DNA of 7,379 nucleotides from JAJRPT01 sp965661945 (GTDB lineage: Bacteria; Bacteroidota; Ignavibacteria; Kapaibacteriales; UBA2268). Each line of letters begins with the position of its first letter. Position 1 is the first letter of the stretch. The stretch is from the NCBI GenBank assembly GCA_965661945.1, contig CBFIFP010000015.1, positions 1-7,379 of the forward strand, given 5' to 3'. The position numbers and the translations under genes were made by a program. Below the pieces are notes generated by a model. It saw nothing but the letters and a program-made list of their open reading frames with translations. It had not been told where the DNA came from and ran no database searches. Below are positions 1 through 5,132 of the stretch, in pieces.

Positions 1-205
1 TTATTATACTGCCATAATCCATACGTAAACCGCCGTTATCACTTTGAAACGCTTTTTCCAACTTATCAATTATCATACAATCAACGACTTGGGGTTCTGT
101 ATCATCATTAATTAAATTTATATTATCTGTAATAAATACCTCAATAGTATTATTACCAAAACTATCTTCATTATCAAAAGAAAACACTTGTTTATATTTT
201 GCCAT
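1..205 (-). CDS. Hypothetical phage protein, N-terminal part (runs off the left edge)
   Basis: An open frame starts with ATG at 205-203 and stays open to the window edge, giving 68 residues that begin MAKYKQVFSFDNEDSFGNN and end near MDYGSII. The product is acidic and Asp/Asn-rich, with no signal peptide or membrane segment. The start is supported by an AAGGA-like site about 8 bases upstream and by the stop codon of the preceding tape-measure fragment only two bases before the ATG, which is tight operon packing. Position directly after a tape-measure gene suggests a tail or baseplate-module protein, but this comes from context alone. I do not recognise the family. The C-terminus is missing from this window. 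Confidence 0.7.
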   Translation of the reverse strand, partial: MAKYKQVFSFDNEDSFGNNTIEVFITDNINLINDDTEPQVVDCMIIDKLEKAFQSDNGGLRMDYGSII

Positions 206-286
206 TATTAAATCCTTTTTGTTTTGTCATATTTATTTTTATATCTAGAGATACTCTTTTGAATACCATCATCACTTAATTGTGTG

Positions 287-296
287 NNNNNNNNNN
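287..296. other. Assembly gap (10 N)
   Basis: There are ten undetermined bases inside the tape-measure gene. The round number suggests a scaffold placeholder rather than a measured length. The flanking coding pieces are too short for a whole tape-measure gene, so the true gap may be much longer. Confidence 0.95.
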
Positions 297-650
297 TTAG
301 TGGAATCTAACTTTTTACTTAAAATACTACTTGAAAGTTTTCAACTCCAAGCGTTCCTATATTTTGGACTTGTTTGTCTAACTCTATAAACGGCGCTGTA
401 AATTGAGATAAAGCACCAGTAACAAGTGTAATACTTTGTGCAATTTGATTAAATTGAAATGCTTTACCGAGTAAATCCGCTTGACTTGCACTTTTTTTAA
501 GTCCTTCATTAAGTCCACCAAGTCCGCCTGTAGTTTCGTTAAGACCACCTTTTATTTGATTAAATTTTTTTTCCACAATATCAAGCTCTTTTGATAATGC
601 TTGACTATCAATTAAATCTAATTGACCACCAACGCCCTTAAATGTCTTAT

Positions 651-678
651 TAATATTATTTAATATTATTTAATATTA
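651..678 (-). repeat. 10-bp tandem repeat (2.8 copies) that shifts the tape-measure frame
   Basis: The plus strand reads TAATATTATT at 651-660, the same at 661-670, then TAATATTA at 671-678. The unit is 10 bp, so one copy more or less changes the reading frame. As assembled the tape-measure frame ends here. With one copy removed, the frame from the ATG at 748 continues into the long downstream frame (...NVILNNINKTFKG...). This is what replication slippage would produce. Confidence 0.85.
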
Positions 679-782
679 CATTCAAAGTTTCTACTAGTTG
701 TTGAGCGTTTAATTTTGGATTGAGGTTTAAATTTAATGATAAGTCCATAACTTATAATCCTGTGTTTTTTTATAATCACAAA

Positions 783-799
783 ATTATAGTTATATTATA
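783..799 (-). promoter_or_regulatory. Possible promoter -10 boxes upstream of the tape-measure gene
   Basis: The 71-bp gap between the tail-completion gene and the tape-measure gene carries two minus-strand TATAAT hexamers, at 799-794 and 788-783, which are 46 and 35 bases from the ATG at 748. No -35 box is evident. Such AT-rich sequence produces TATAAT easily by chance, so this is tentative. Confidence 0.3.
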
Positions 800-803
800 C
801 ATC

Positions 804-819
804 TTCTTGTGGAGATTTA
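804..819 (-). repeat. Gene-end motif TAAATCTCCACAAGAA, copy 1
   Basis: The motif begins immediately after the stop codon of the 820-1269 gene and ends 55 bases before the tape-measure start. It shares its core ATCTCCAYAA with three other sites, each just after a stop codon and on the coding strand: 1338-1323 (minus), 3536-3551 (plus) and 5133-5148 (plus). Its function is unknown. Confidence 0.6.
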
Positions 820-845
820 TTATTTATTACTATTTAATGATTTTA
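804..845 (-). repeat. 42-bp perfect inverted repeat, left copy
   Basis: Read on the minus strand, this stretch is identical over 42 bases to plus-strand 5107-5148. It covers the last codons of the 820-1269 gene (KSLNSNK and stop) and 16 bases beyond. Identity ends abruptly at both sides. The two host genes are otherwise unrelated. Confidence 0.9.
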
Positions 846-1269
846 TAACTACTTCTCTTATTTCTCCTATTACTTCATCATTTAATAATCTAGCAAATAA
901 AGGGCGTGCTGGCATATTTTTTGTACCATGATGAAGATACTTAGCATATTCCAAATTCGTACCGAAAACCAAATTATTCCCAACAATATTATAAGTAAAT
1001 GACCTCCTCAAAGCTCCAGTAACCTGTAAAATCGAACCAGGCCACTTACCTGACTTATTTCTTTGTTTTATTGTTGATAAAGCAAGTCCAGGCCACTTTG
1101 AATTAGTTAAGTATTTACCCTCTTTATCAAATTGATCTTCCATTGCAGTTTGCAAAACCTCACCAATTCCACGATAAATTTTATCTAAATCTATCTTCTT
1201 ATTGATTATTTCTATGCTTTCTTTAAGCAATCTATTTGATTCATTATCTTTTATTTCAATATTGAACAT
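820..1269 (-). CDS. Phage virion morphogenesis / tail-completion protein (Mu gpG / P2 gpS type)
   Basis: The product has 149 residues, a normal length for the phage virion morphogenesis family, whose members finish the tail so it can join the head. The family pattern is visible in order: an N-terminal amphipathic helix (about 31-50), a W-P-x-L-x-x-x-T-x-K segment (59-68, KWPGLALSTIK), a conserved ILQVTGALRRSF block (80-91), VFGTNLEYAKYLHHG (101-115) and the near-invariant MPARPLF (119-125), then a C-terminal helix. The ATG at 1269 has only a weak AAAAAG site upstream. The last seven residues, KSLNSNK, and the 3' flank are duplicated exactly at the end of the replication gene at 5132. It lies 66 bp downstream of the repressor on the same strand and 71 bp before the tape-measure gene. 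The assignment rests on visible motifs. Confidence 0.85.
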   Translation of the reverse strand: MFNIEIKDNESNRLLKESIEIINKKIDLDKIYRGIGEVLQTAMEDQFDKEGKYLTNSKWPGLALSTIKQRNKSGKWPGSILQVTGALRRSFTYNIVGNNLVFGTNLEYAKYLHHGTKNMPARPLFARLLNDEVIGEIREVVIKSLNSNK

Positions 1270-1322
1270 AATTTATACTTTTTATATTTATAAAATGCTA
1301 AAATATGAAAAATATTTATTTG

Positions 1323-1338
1323 TTCTTATGGAGATTTA
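1323..1338 (-). repeat. Gene-end motif TAAATCTCCATAAGAA, copy 2
   Basis: The first three bases are the stop codon of the repressor gene. The motif differs from copies 1 and 4 at one of 16 bases (T for C). It ends 53 bases before the start of the next minus-strand gene. Confidence 0.6.
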
Positions 1339-2007
1339 TATTTTATAATCCTTGTTTAATGTACCAACGATGAAATCAAAATTTGTAATTGATTGGTTTT
1401 CTACAATCATTTCAATATCCGTTTCCATTTCTTCATTATATATAGATACATATATCTTATCAAATTTTAAAACTCTACCCATTTTATGAACATTTTGTTC
1501 GACTCCGCTCTCATTAATAGTAGTGTATATAATATCAGTTAGAACCGCAAACTTAAAATTATTCACATACTCTGGATTATTAAAGTTAACTGTTAATATT
1601 ATATCATTTAAACCTTCTAATCTATCATTATCTATAATATGATATAATTTAAAAGAATTAATTTCTGAAATACCATTATTTGCAATAATACTTTTTAATA
1701 ATTTATCATTTTTTATGTATTCATGAAAGTATATTGACTCCATTTCTGTTATAAATTTAATTTCTAATATTTTTTCAGAACTAATATTATCTTTTAAATA
1801 CATACTACCCTTACCAGTTATTAACCAGTTTAAATTCAATCCTAGTATGGCAAATTTATCAATAAATGGTAATGGAGATTGAATATTATTTTTAATTTTG
1901 CTTAAAACTGGCTGTGCAATACCTAATTTTTTAGACAAATCCACATAAGAATATCCTAAATTATCAACAAAAATCAAAAATCTTTTATTTATTTCAGATA
2001 TATCCAT
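1336..2007 (-). CDS. Helix-turn-helix phage repressor (CI-like, without a visible protease domain)
   Basis: The product has 223 residues. Residues 6-70 form an XRE-type DNA-binding domain: a first helix (NKRFLIFVDNLGYS), then VDLSKKLGIAQPVLSKIKNN (22-41) as the helix-turn-helix, ending in the LNWLITGKGSMY motif (59-70) common in phage repressors of this kind. Residues 75-223 are Asn/Ile/Asp-rich and show no Ser-Lys S24 (LexA/CI) catalytic pattern, so self-cleavage is not predicted. The C-terminal half may bind a partner or form oligomers. The ATG at 2007 has an AAAGGG site 8-9 bases upstream. It faces the early operon across a 168-bp control region with a perfect dyad, the usual position of a lysogeny repressor. 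No terminator is seen between it and the structural genes downstream, so its transcript may continue into them. Confidence 0.8.
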   Translation of the reverse strand: MDISEINKRFLIFVDNLGYSYVDLSKKLGIAQPVLSKIKNNIQSPLPFIDKFAILGLNLNWLITGKGSMYLKDNISSEKILEIKFITEMESIYFHEYIKNDKLLKSIIANNGISEINSFKLYHIIDNDRLEGLNDIILTVNFNNPEYVNNFKFAVLTDIIYTTINESGVEQNVHKMGRVLKFDKIYVSIYNEEMETDIEMIVENQSITNFDFIVGTLNKDYKI

Positions 2008-2025
2008 AATTTCAAACCCTTTATA

Positions 2026-2100
2026 TTGCTATTACTTAAATAAAACTTGCAAATATGTGAAAAAAATTATACCAATATAGTATAATTTTTCTTGCTATTA
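2026..2100. promoter_or_regulatory. TTGC-type direct repeats flanking the divergent promoters (candidate operators)
   Basis: TTGCTATTA occurs at 2026-2034 and again at 2092-2100, and a related TTGCAAATA at 2047-2055, all on the plus strand. They lie on both sides of the dyad at 2062-2090. They could be extra binding sites for the repressor or a Cro-like protein. No footprint or homolog supports this, so it rests on repetition and position only. Confidence 0.4.
2062..2090. promoter_or_regulatory. Divergent promoter pair inside a perfect 11-bp dyad (candidate operator)
   Basis: AAAAATTATAC (2062-2072) and GTATAATTTTT (2080-2090) are perfect inverted repeats around a 7-base spacer. The right arm holds a plus-strand TATAAT at 2081-2086, about 90 bases before the early operon start at 2176. 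The left arm holds a minus-strand TATAAT at 2071-2066, about 59 bases before the repressor start at 2007. One protein bound here would cover both -10 boxes at once. Binding by the 1336-2007 repressor is inferred from position. Confidence 0.6.
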
Positions 2101-2175
2101 TAGAAATTTTTATTTAATTTTGAATAATTAATTTTAACAATAACAAAATTACATTTACAAATTTAAGGAATATTT

Positions 2176-2508
2176 ATGAAATGCTTTTATGAAACTCATA
2201 AAGAGTTATTACAAGAGGTTATTAATAACTACCCAACGTTATTAAGAGAAATTAAATCTCTTAAGCAATATGAAACCGAAATCAAAAGAAAAATAGCAAT
2301 GATTATGTTCGGTAAAAGTGATGAACTATTAACTACAATGGAGACTGCTCGGATTGAGGGTATATCAGAAGCAACTGTTAGGAATAAAATTGAAGATTAC
2401 GAATATAGGTTGATTAATGATAAACAACGCATGATAAGGTTATACTCTACAAAAAGAATAGAAAAATCTTTGAATATGTTAAAACAAAAGGTAGAATTGT
2501 ATGTATAA
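2176..2508 (+). CDS. Small putative DNA-binding protein, first gene of the early operon
   Basis: The product has 110 residues, mostly helical and rich in Lys, Glu and Arg. Residues 54-75 (TMETARIEGISEATVRNKIEDY) look like a helix-turn-helix: an A-x-x-x-G-[IV]-S turn followed by a T-V-x-x-x-I recognition-type helix. The ATG at 2176 has AAGGA about 7 bases upstream, and the early promoter candidate lies about 90 bases before it. It overlaps the next gene by 8 bases, which suggests coupled translation. As the first gene opposite the repressor it could hold the place of a Cro-like or activator gene, but the helix-turn-helix is not at the N-terminus as in Cro. I did not recognise a specific family. 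Confidence 0.65.
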   Translation: MKCFYETHKELLQEVINNYPTLLREIKSLKQYETEIKRKIAMIMFGKSDELLTTMETARIEGISEATVRNKIEDYEYRLINDKQRMIRLYSTKRIEKSLNMLKQKVELYV

Positions 2509-2830
2509 TAATGAAACTTATGAACAATTATTTAGCTTGATAGAATCGTTAATTGAAAAAAAATTTGCTTATCTGGATAGTGAAAATCAATTTAACACCG
2601 ATGATAATATAAAATTATTAGATATTATGGATAGGCATACTTTCTATCTATATCTTAGAAATATTGGTATAGATGGTGAGAATAAAATCTTAAAAGAAAA
2701 CCCAGAATATGCTAAAAATCTCAAAGTATATCACAATAATGCTATAGAGTTAAATCAGAAAAAAGAAAAAGAAGCGGATGACTTCTTAAAGAACATCCAA
2801 AATATTTTAAAAACCAATAAGGAGCAGTAA
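2501..2830 (+). CDS. Hypothetical early phage protein
   Basis: The product has 109 residues, is acidic overall and is predicted mainly helical, with a charged C-terminal stretch of repeated Lys/Glu from about residue 82 (ELNQKKEKEADDFLKNIQ). There is no signal peptide, membrane helix or recognised motif. The start ATG at 2501 lies inside the 3' end of the preceding gene, with AAAGGT about 10 bases upstream. The stop codon is one base before the next ATG. Its function is unknown; the early-operon position suggests a regulatory or replication-accessory role, but nothing in the sequence shows it. Confidence 0.6.
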   Translation: MYNNETYEQLFSLIESLIEKKFAYLDSENQFNTDDNIKLLDIMDRHTFYLYLRNIGIDGENKILKENPEYAKNLKVYHNNAIELNQKKEKEADDFLKNIQNILKTNKEQ

Positions 2831-2831
2831 A

Positions 2832-3113
2832 ATGCAAAAATATAAAAAGAATCATCATAATCATATTAACAATCGTAGATTAGATGAAAAAGTAAATTTT
2901 GTTTTTCATACAAACAATATTAACAACACCTTAAATATCATTTGTCTAAATGAAAATGTAACCTTAGCAGAAAAATTAACATTTCTGACTAATATACAGC
3001 ATCATATCAATAAAGCGAAAGACCATGTTCTTATGGAAGAAATCAACTCTGGCTCTATTGCTATTAATAATTTTTTTAATAGTTTGGGAAAAAAAGGAGT
3101 TGAAGAATTATGA
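2832..3113 (+). CDS. Hypothetical early phage protein, His/Asn-rich N-terminus
   Basis: The product has 93 residues. The first 17 are strongly basic and rich in His and Asn (KYKKNHHNHINNRR), followed by a helical Asn-rich region (NNINNTLNIICLNENVTLAE) and a helix around 60-75. The basic start could contact nucleic acid, but this is only composition. An AAGGAGC site ends about 6 bases before the ATG, one of the better Shine-Dalgarno sites in the operon. The gene ends in a 4-base ATGA overlap with its neighbour. The family was not recognised. Confidence 0.6.
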   Translation: MQKYKKNHHNHINNRRLDEKVNFVFHTNNINNTLNIICLNENVTLAEKLTFLTNIQHHINKAKDHVLMEEINSGSIAINNFFNSLGKKGVEEL

Positions 3114-3532
3114 TAGCGAATACGAAAAGAGCGCCCCAACTACAAGGCGCTCAAATCCAAAAAATACCAGCAATAGAACACAAAATTACGAAAAATATTA
3201 TTAATATCCAAACAAAAAGAATATTTTTTGATTCTAATCAAATTATAAACTCTAGAAGTTTTCCTTTTAAAAGAAAAATGAATATTAATAATAATACTGG
3301 TAGATTCCAATTTATTTTTAGAAACGATTTATCAAAAGTATCAAATGGTAAAGTAGTGTTAATTAGCATAAATAATATTAAGTTTTTATGCGAAGTTATC
3401 AAATACCGTAACTTTGATTATCTAAAATTTGACAATAACTTCGCTCCAGAGCCATTTACCGATAAAATGGTAGTTATAGGTGAGCTGGAATATTACATTG
3501 ATATACCATTTACAGATGGATTATTAAAATAA
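3110..3532 (+). CDS. Hypothetical early phage protein with an S24-like C-terminal beta region (tentative)
   Basis: The product has 140 residues. The N-terminal 60 are basic and Ile/Asn-rich. Residues 65-135 look beta-rich: GRFQFIFRNDLSKVSNGKVV, then ISINNIKFLCEVIKYR, YLKFDNNF and KMVVIGELEYYI. The order 'permission to carry out / ing-strand / VIK / L-x-x-x-N / VIGE' resembles the second half of LexA/CI S24 domains, in which a Lys on a middle strand and a closing VIG strand are typical. The catalytic Ser with its preceding G-x-S-M motif is absent, so a working protease is unlikely. This likeness is my own reading and is weak. GGAG lies about 10 bases before the ATG, which overlaps the previous stop by four bases. 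A GC-rich hairpin sits in codons 7-15. The gene-end ATCTCCACAA motif follows the stop. Confidence 0.5.
   Translation: MIANTKRAPQLQGAQIQKIPAIEHKITKNIINIQTKRIFFDSNQIINSRSFPFKRKMNINNNTGRFQFIFRNDLSKVSNGKVVLISINNIKFLCEVIKYRNFDYLKFDNNFAPEPFTDKMVVIGELEYYIDIPFTDGLLK
3129..3152 (+). other. GC-rich hairpin in the first codons of the 3110-3532 gene
   Basis: GAGCGCC (3129-3135) and GGCGCTC (3146-3152) form a perfect 7-bp stem around a 10-base loop. In sequence this AT-rich a fully GC-dominated stem is conspicuous. It starts about 20 bases after the start codon, where an RNA stem could slow ribosomes or bind a protein. No T-run follows, so it is not a terminator. Confidence 0.5.
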
Positions 3533-3535
3533 TAT

Positions 3536-3551
3536 AATATCTCCACAACCA
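3536..3551 (+). repeat. Gene-end motif, copy 3 (core ATCTCCACAA)
   Basis: The core ATCTCCACAA at 3539-3548 follows the stop codon of the 3110-3532 gene by six bases and is on the coding strand. The flanks differ from copies 1, 2 and 4, so this is the most diverged copy. Confidence 0.45.
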
Positions 3552-3613
3552 ACAAAGATTATATTTAATAATTTCGCAGTTGTAAATATTCGTTTCGATA
3601 GAAGCGTTTAATA

Positions 3614-3642
3614 AGTTGGGAGTTAATAAAAACCTCCCAACT
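3614..3642 (+). terminator. Stem-loop between the early operon and the initiator gene, possible terminator or attenuator
   Basis: AGTTGGGAG (3614-3622) and CTCCCAACT (3634-3642) form a perfect 9-bp stem around an 11-base A-rich loop. The trailing bases, CTTGTTTATAA, are only weakly T-rich, so termination may be partial. It lies 29 bases before the initiator ATG at 3672, so it could also act as a leader structure controlling that gene. Confidence 0.5.
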
Positions 3643-3671
3643 CTTGTTTATAAATTATGATAAGGTGATAG

Positions 3672-5132
3672 ATGAACGAAGTGAAATATATAGATTATCT
3701 ACTGAATGGAGCGTATTTAATGCCCCGTGCAGTATCAATTTTATTACAGCCATTTCCATTACAATTTAGAATATACGAATATTTTCTTAGAAATGCAGTA
3801 TTTAAACCAGAGGGCATTATGCACGCAGGAATAAAATTAAAAAGAGGTCAATTACTAAAATCAGTTAGCTTGTTACGTGAAGATTTATATTTTTACGAAA
3901 ACAATAAGAAGCTCTACTACCCAAAAAGAACTTTATTAAATAATATTGAGAAGCTCGAAAGTAAAGGTTTAATAAAAACAATATCTTCATCTACACTTGG
4001 CACACTATACGAAGTTGTAATATATAATATTTTCCAAGACTTAAACAGTTATAGTAACGATACTTTGCACAACCTTAGAACAACCTTAGCACAAGCATTG
4101 CACAACCCAAGCACAAACTTAGAACACACTTTGCAGGAACTTGACACAACCTTAGCACAAGCATTGCTACATAAGAATAAAGGTAACGAAGTTTCCAATG
4201 TTTTAAATGAATCTAAAGAATCAAATGTGGGTGTGAGTGTGAGTGAGGGAGAGAGTGTAGGCACACCCAACGAAAACCACACACACACACACGCACACAC
4301 TTTTTTATTTTTGAAAGATTTTATTGATAATAAATTCAAAGAACTTTATGAGCCATTAAATAAAGAAATACTAATAGCAAGTGGATTAAACAATATTGCT
4401 GATGTTATGAAATTACCTTTACTTTATCAATGGTTAGGATTAAAACACAAAACTGAAATAATTGAAAATGATTTATTTGATAATATAAATTTACAAATTG
4501 ATAATAAAATTAATTCAGAATCTAAAAACAAAAATTATATAACAATGTTTTACTCTTTTCTCAATACTCAGTTGAAAGAAAACAAAGTAACCAAAATATC
4601 TGAAGATGAACTTTTCTTTTATGCCGTTAATTCTGTTAATTATGAATATGAAAGATATGAAGATTTTATGTCTATGTATCAAGATATATATAGAGATTTA
4701 GAAAAAAGTATTGTCAAAAAGTATGAATTAATAGGAAAAGAGTTTTACTATGATTATAACCAATCATTATTTTTAAAAGCGAACCAAGATACTCTTAAAT
4801 GGAAATGTTTTTATGATAATAGAAGTGTAATGGGTTATCATAAACATATTGAATATTTTATTTTTGAAGAATACGATTTTATAAAAAAGAATCTTCAAAA
4901 AATTGAAGATTTTAAAAATAAATATGGGTATGATGTTTTTGTGAAATTTTTAGAATATGAAAAGAGAGTTGTAATTGAAGATTTATTTGGAAACGAATAT
5001 TATTGTTGGCAACCAACTTTAAGAACTATAGATTTATTTATTAAAAATGATTTACCTTTACCAGATGAAGATGAAGGAGAGATTCTTGAATTTATAAACC
5101 AGCAATTAAAATCATTAAATAGTAATAAATAA
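3672..5132 (+). CDS. Phage replication initiator / replisome-organiser-like protein with an embedded origin
   Basis: The product has 486 residues. Residues 30-121 fit the winged-helix domain seen in phage O-type and replisome-organiser proteins: a 'LKRGQLLKSVSLLREDL' entry (56-72), the segment YPKRTLLNNIEKLESKGLI (83-101) as recognition helix, and a wing ending in GTLYEVVIYNIFQ (110-122). Residues 133-165 are three 11-residue repeats encoded by nine 11-bp DNA repeats. Residues about 185-212 are low complexity and include THTHTHAHT. Residues 213-486 are helical, rich in Tyr, Glu and Lys, and I do not recognise them. No Walker motif is present, so this is not a helicase. The start at 3672 has AAGGTG 6-7 bases upstream. 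An origin inside the initiator gene would parallel phage lambda. The last seven residues, KSLNSNK, repeat those of the 820-1269 protein exactly. The initiator role is inferred from the winged helix and the repeat array. Confidence 0.65.
   Translation: MNEVKYIDYLLNGAYLMPRAVSILLQPFPLQFRIYEYFLRNAVFKPEGIMHAGIKLKRGQLLKSVSLLREDLYFYENNKKLYYPKRTLLNNIEKLESKGLIKTISSSTLGTLYEVVIYNIFQDLNSYSNDTLHNLRTTLAQALHNPSTNLEHTLQELDTTLAQALLHKNKGNEVSNVLNESKESNVGVSVSEGESVGTPNENHTHTHAHTFLFLKDFIDNKFKELYEPLNKEILIASGLNNIADVMKLPLLYQWLGLKHKTEIIENDLFDNINLQIDNKINSESKNKNYITMFYSFLNTQLKENKVTKISEDELFFYAVNSVNYEYERYEDFMSMYQDIYRDLEKSIVKKYELIGKEFYYDYNQSLFLKANQDTLKWKCFYDNRSVMGYHKHIEYFIFEEYDFIKKNLQKIEDFKNKYGYDVFVKFLEYEKRVVIEDLFGNEYYCWQPTLRTIDLFIKNDLPLPDEDEGEILEFINQQLKSLNSNK
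4068..4166 (+). repeat. Nine tandem 11-bp repeats, candidate replication-origin iterons
   Basis: The stretch splits exactly into nine 11-bp units starting at 4068, 4079, 4090, 4101, 4112, 4123, 4134, 4145 and 4156. The consensus is CACAACCTTAG. Units 1 and 8 are identical (CACAACCTTAG), as are units 3 and 9 (CACAAGCATTG), and 4080-4101 recurs exactly at 4146-4167. A degenerate tenth unit may precede at 4057-4067. The spacing is about one DNA turn, which places every unit on the same face. Three units make 33 bp, so the protein shows three 11-residue repeats (residues 133-165). Iterons inside an initiator gene are an established origin design in lambdoid phages. Use as an origin here is inferred. 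Confidence 0.75.
4226..4300 (+). repeat. GT/GA-rich tract followed by an (AC)n tract, low-complexity part of the origin region
   Basis: Positions 4226-4259 are almost only G, T and A, with repeated GTGTGAGT. Positions 4262-4300 are AC-rich and include seven AC repeats at 4279-4292, then CGCACACAC. The two halves are roughly complementary and could fold back; GGGTGTG (4229-4235) pairs exactly with CACACCC (4262-4268). Alternating purine-pyrimidine (AC)n can also adopt Z-form DNA. In the protein this is a disordered linker. Changes in AC copy number would shift the initiator frame. Confidence 0.6.
4301..4345 (+). other. T-rich and AT-rich stretch next to the repeats, candidate DNA unwinding element
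   Basis: Directly after the AC tract the sequence opens with TTTTTT and continues almost free of G and C for about 40 bp, within the initiator coding frame. Iterons followed by an easily melted AT-rich block is the usual origin arrangement. The whole window is AT-rich, so this segment is notable mainly for its place. Confidence 0.4.

Larger units (their letters stand above)
208..748 (-). pseudogene. Phage tail tape-measure protein gene, frameshifted and interrupted by an assembly gap
   Basis: The gene starts with ATG at 748-746 behind an AGGA site (MDLSLNLNLNPKLNAQQLVE...). This frame stops at 658-656, inside a 10-bp tandem repeat. Removing one repeat unit joins it without a break to the next frame, which reads on through NKTFKGVGGQLDLIDSQAL and a Gly/Asn-rich region to LDKQVQNIGTLGVENF and stops at 321-319. 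The 'IGTLGV' segment, the Gly-rich helical start and the position after a tail-completion gene are typical of tape-measure proteins, which set tail length. A second frame (codons from 340 to about 299, SSILSKKLDST) stays open into the gap, so another indel near 334-340 is likely. Beyond the gap, codons from 285 end in KNKYDKTKRI and TAA at 210-208. Tape-measure proteins are normally several hundred residues or more, so much sequence may be missing at the gap. Whether the breaks are biological or assembly errors cannot be decided here. Confidence 0.7.

Noticed and set aside
574..576. GTG at 576 as the start of a separate 85-residue gene
   Set aside because: The same frame continues upstream with sensible coding sequence to the 10-bp repeat and joins the ATG at 748 when one repeat unit is removed, so it is a fragment of the tape-measure gene.
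1336..2007. LexA/CI-type self-cleaving repressor
   Set aside because: The C-terminal part lacks the Ser-Met and Lys motifs of S24 domains, so I describe it only as a helix-turn-helix repressor.
4068..4166. CRISPR array
   Set aside because: The repeats are 11 bp and contiguous, with no unique spacers, and lie in a coding frame. There are no cas genes nearby.
4226..4300. Transcription terminator from the GT/AC fold-back
   Set aside because: The pairing is imperfect with a long loop, and it lies in the middle of a gene that continues for 800 bases.
4049..4339. Minus-strand open frame of 96 codons rich in Cys, Leu and Ser
   Set aside because: It lies wholly inside the initiator gene, and its composition simply mirrors the 11-bp repeats and the GT/AC tract. 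It has no ribosome binding site and no plausible neighbours.
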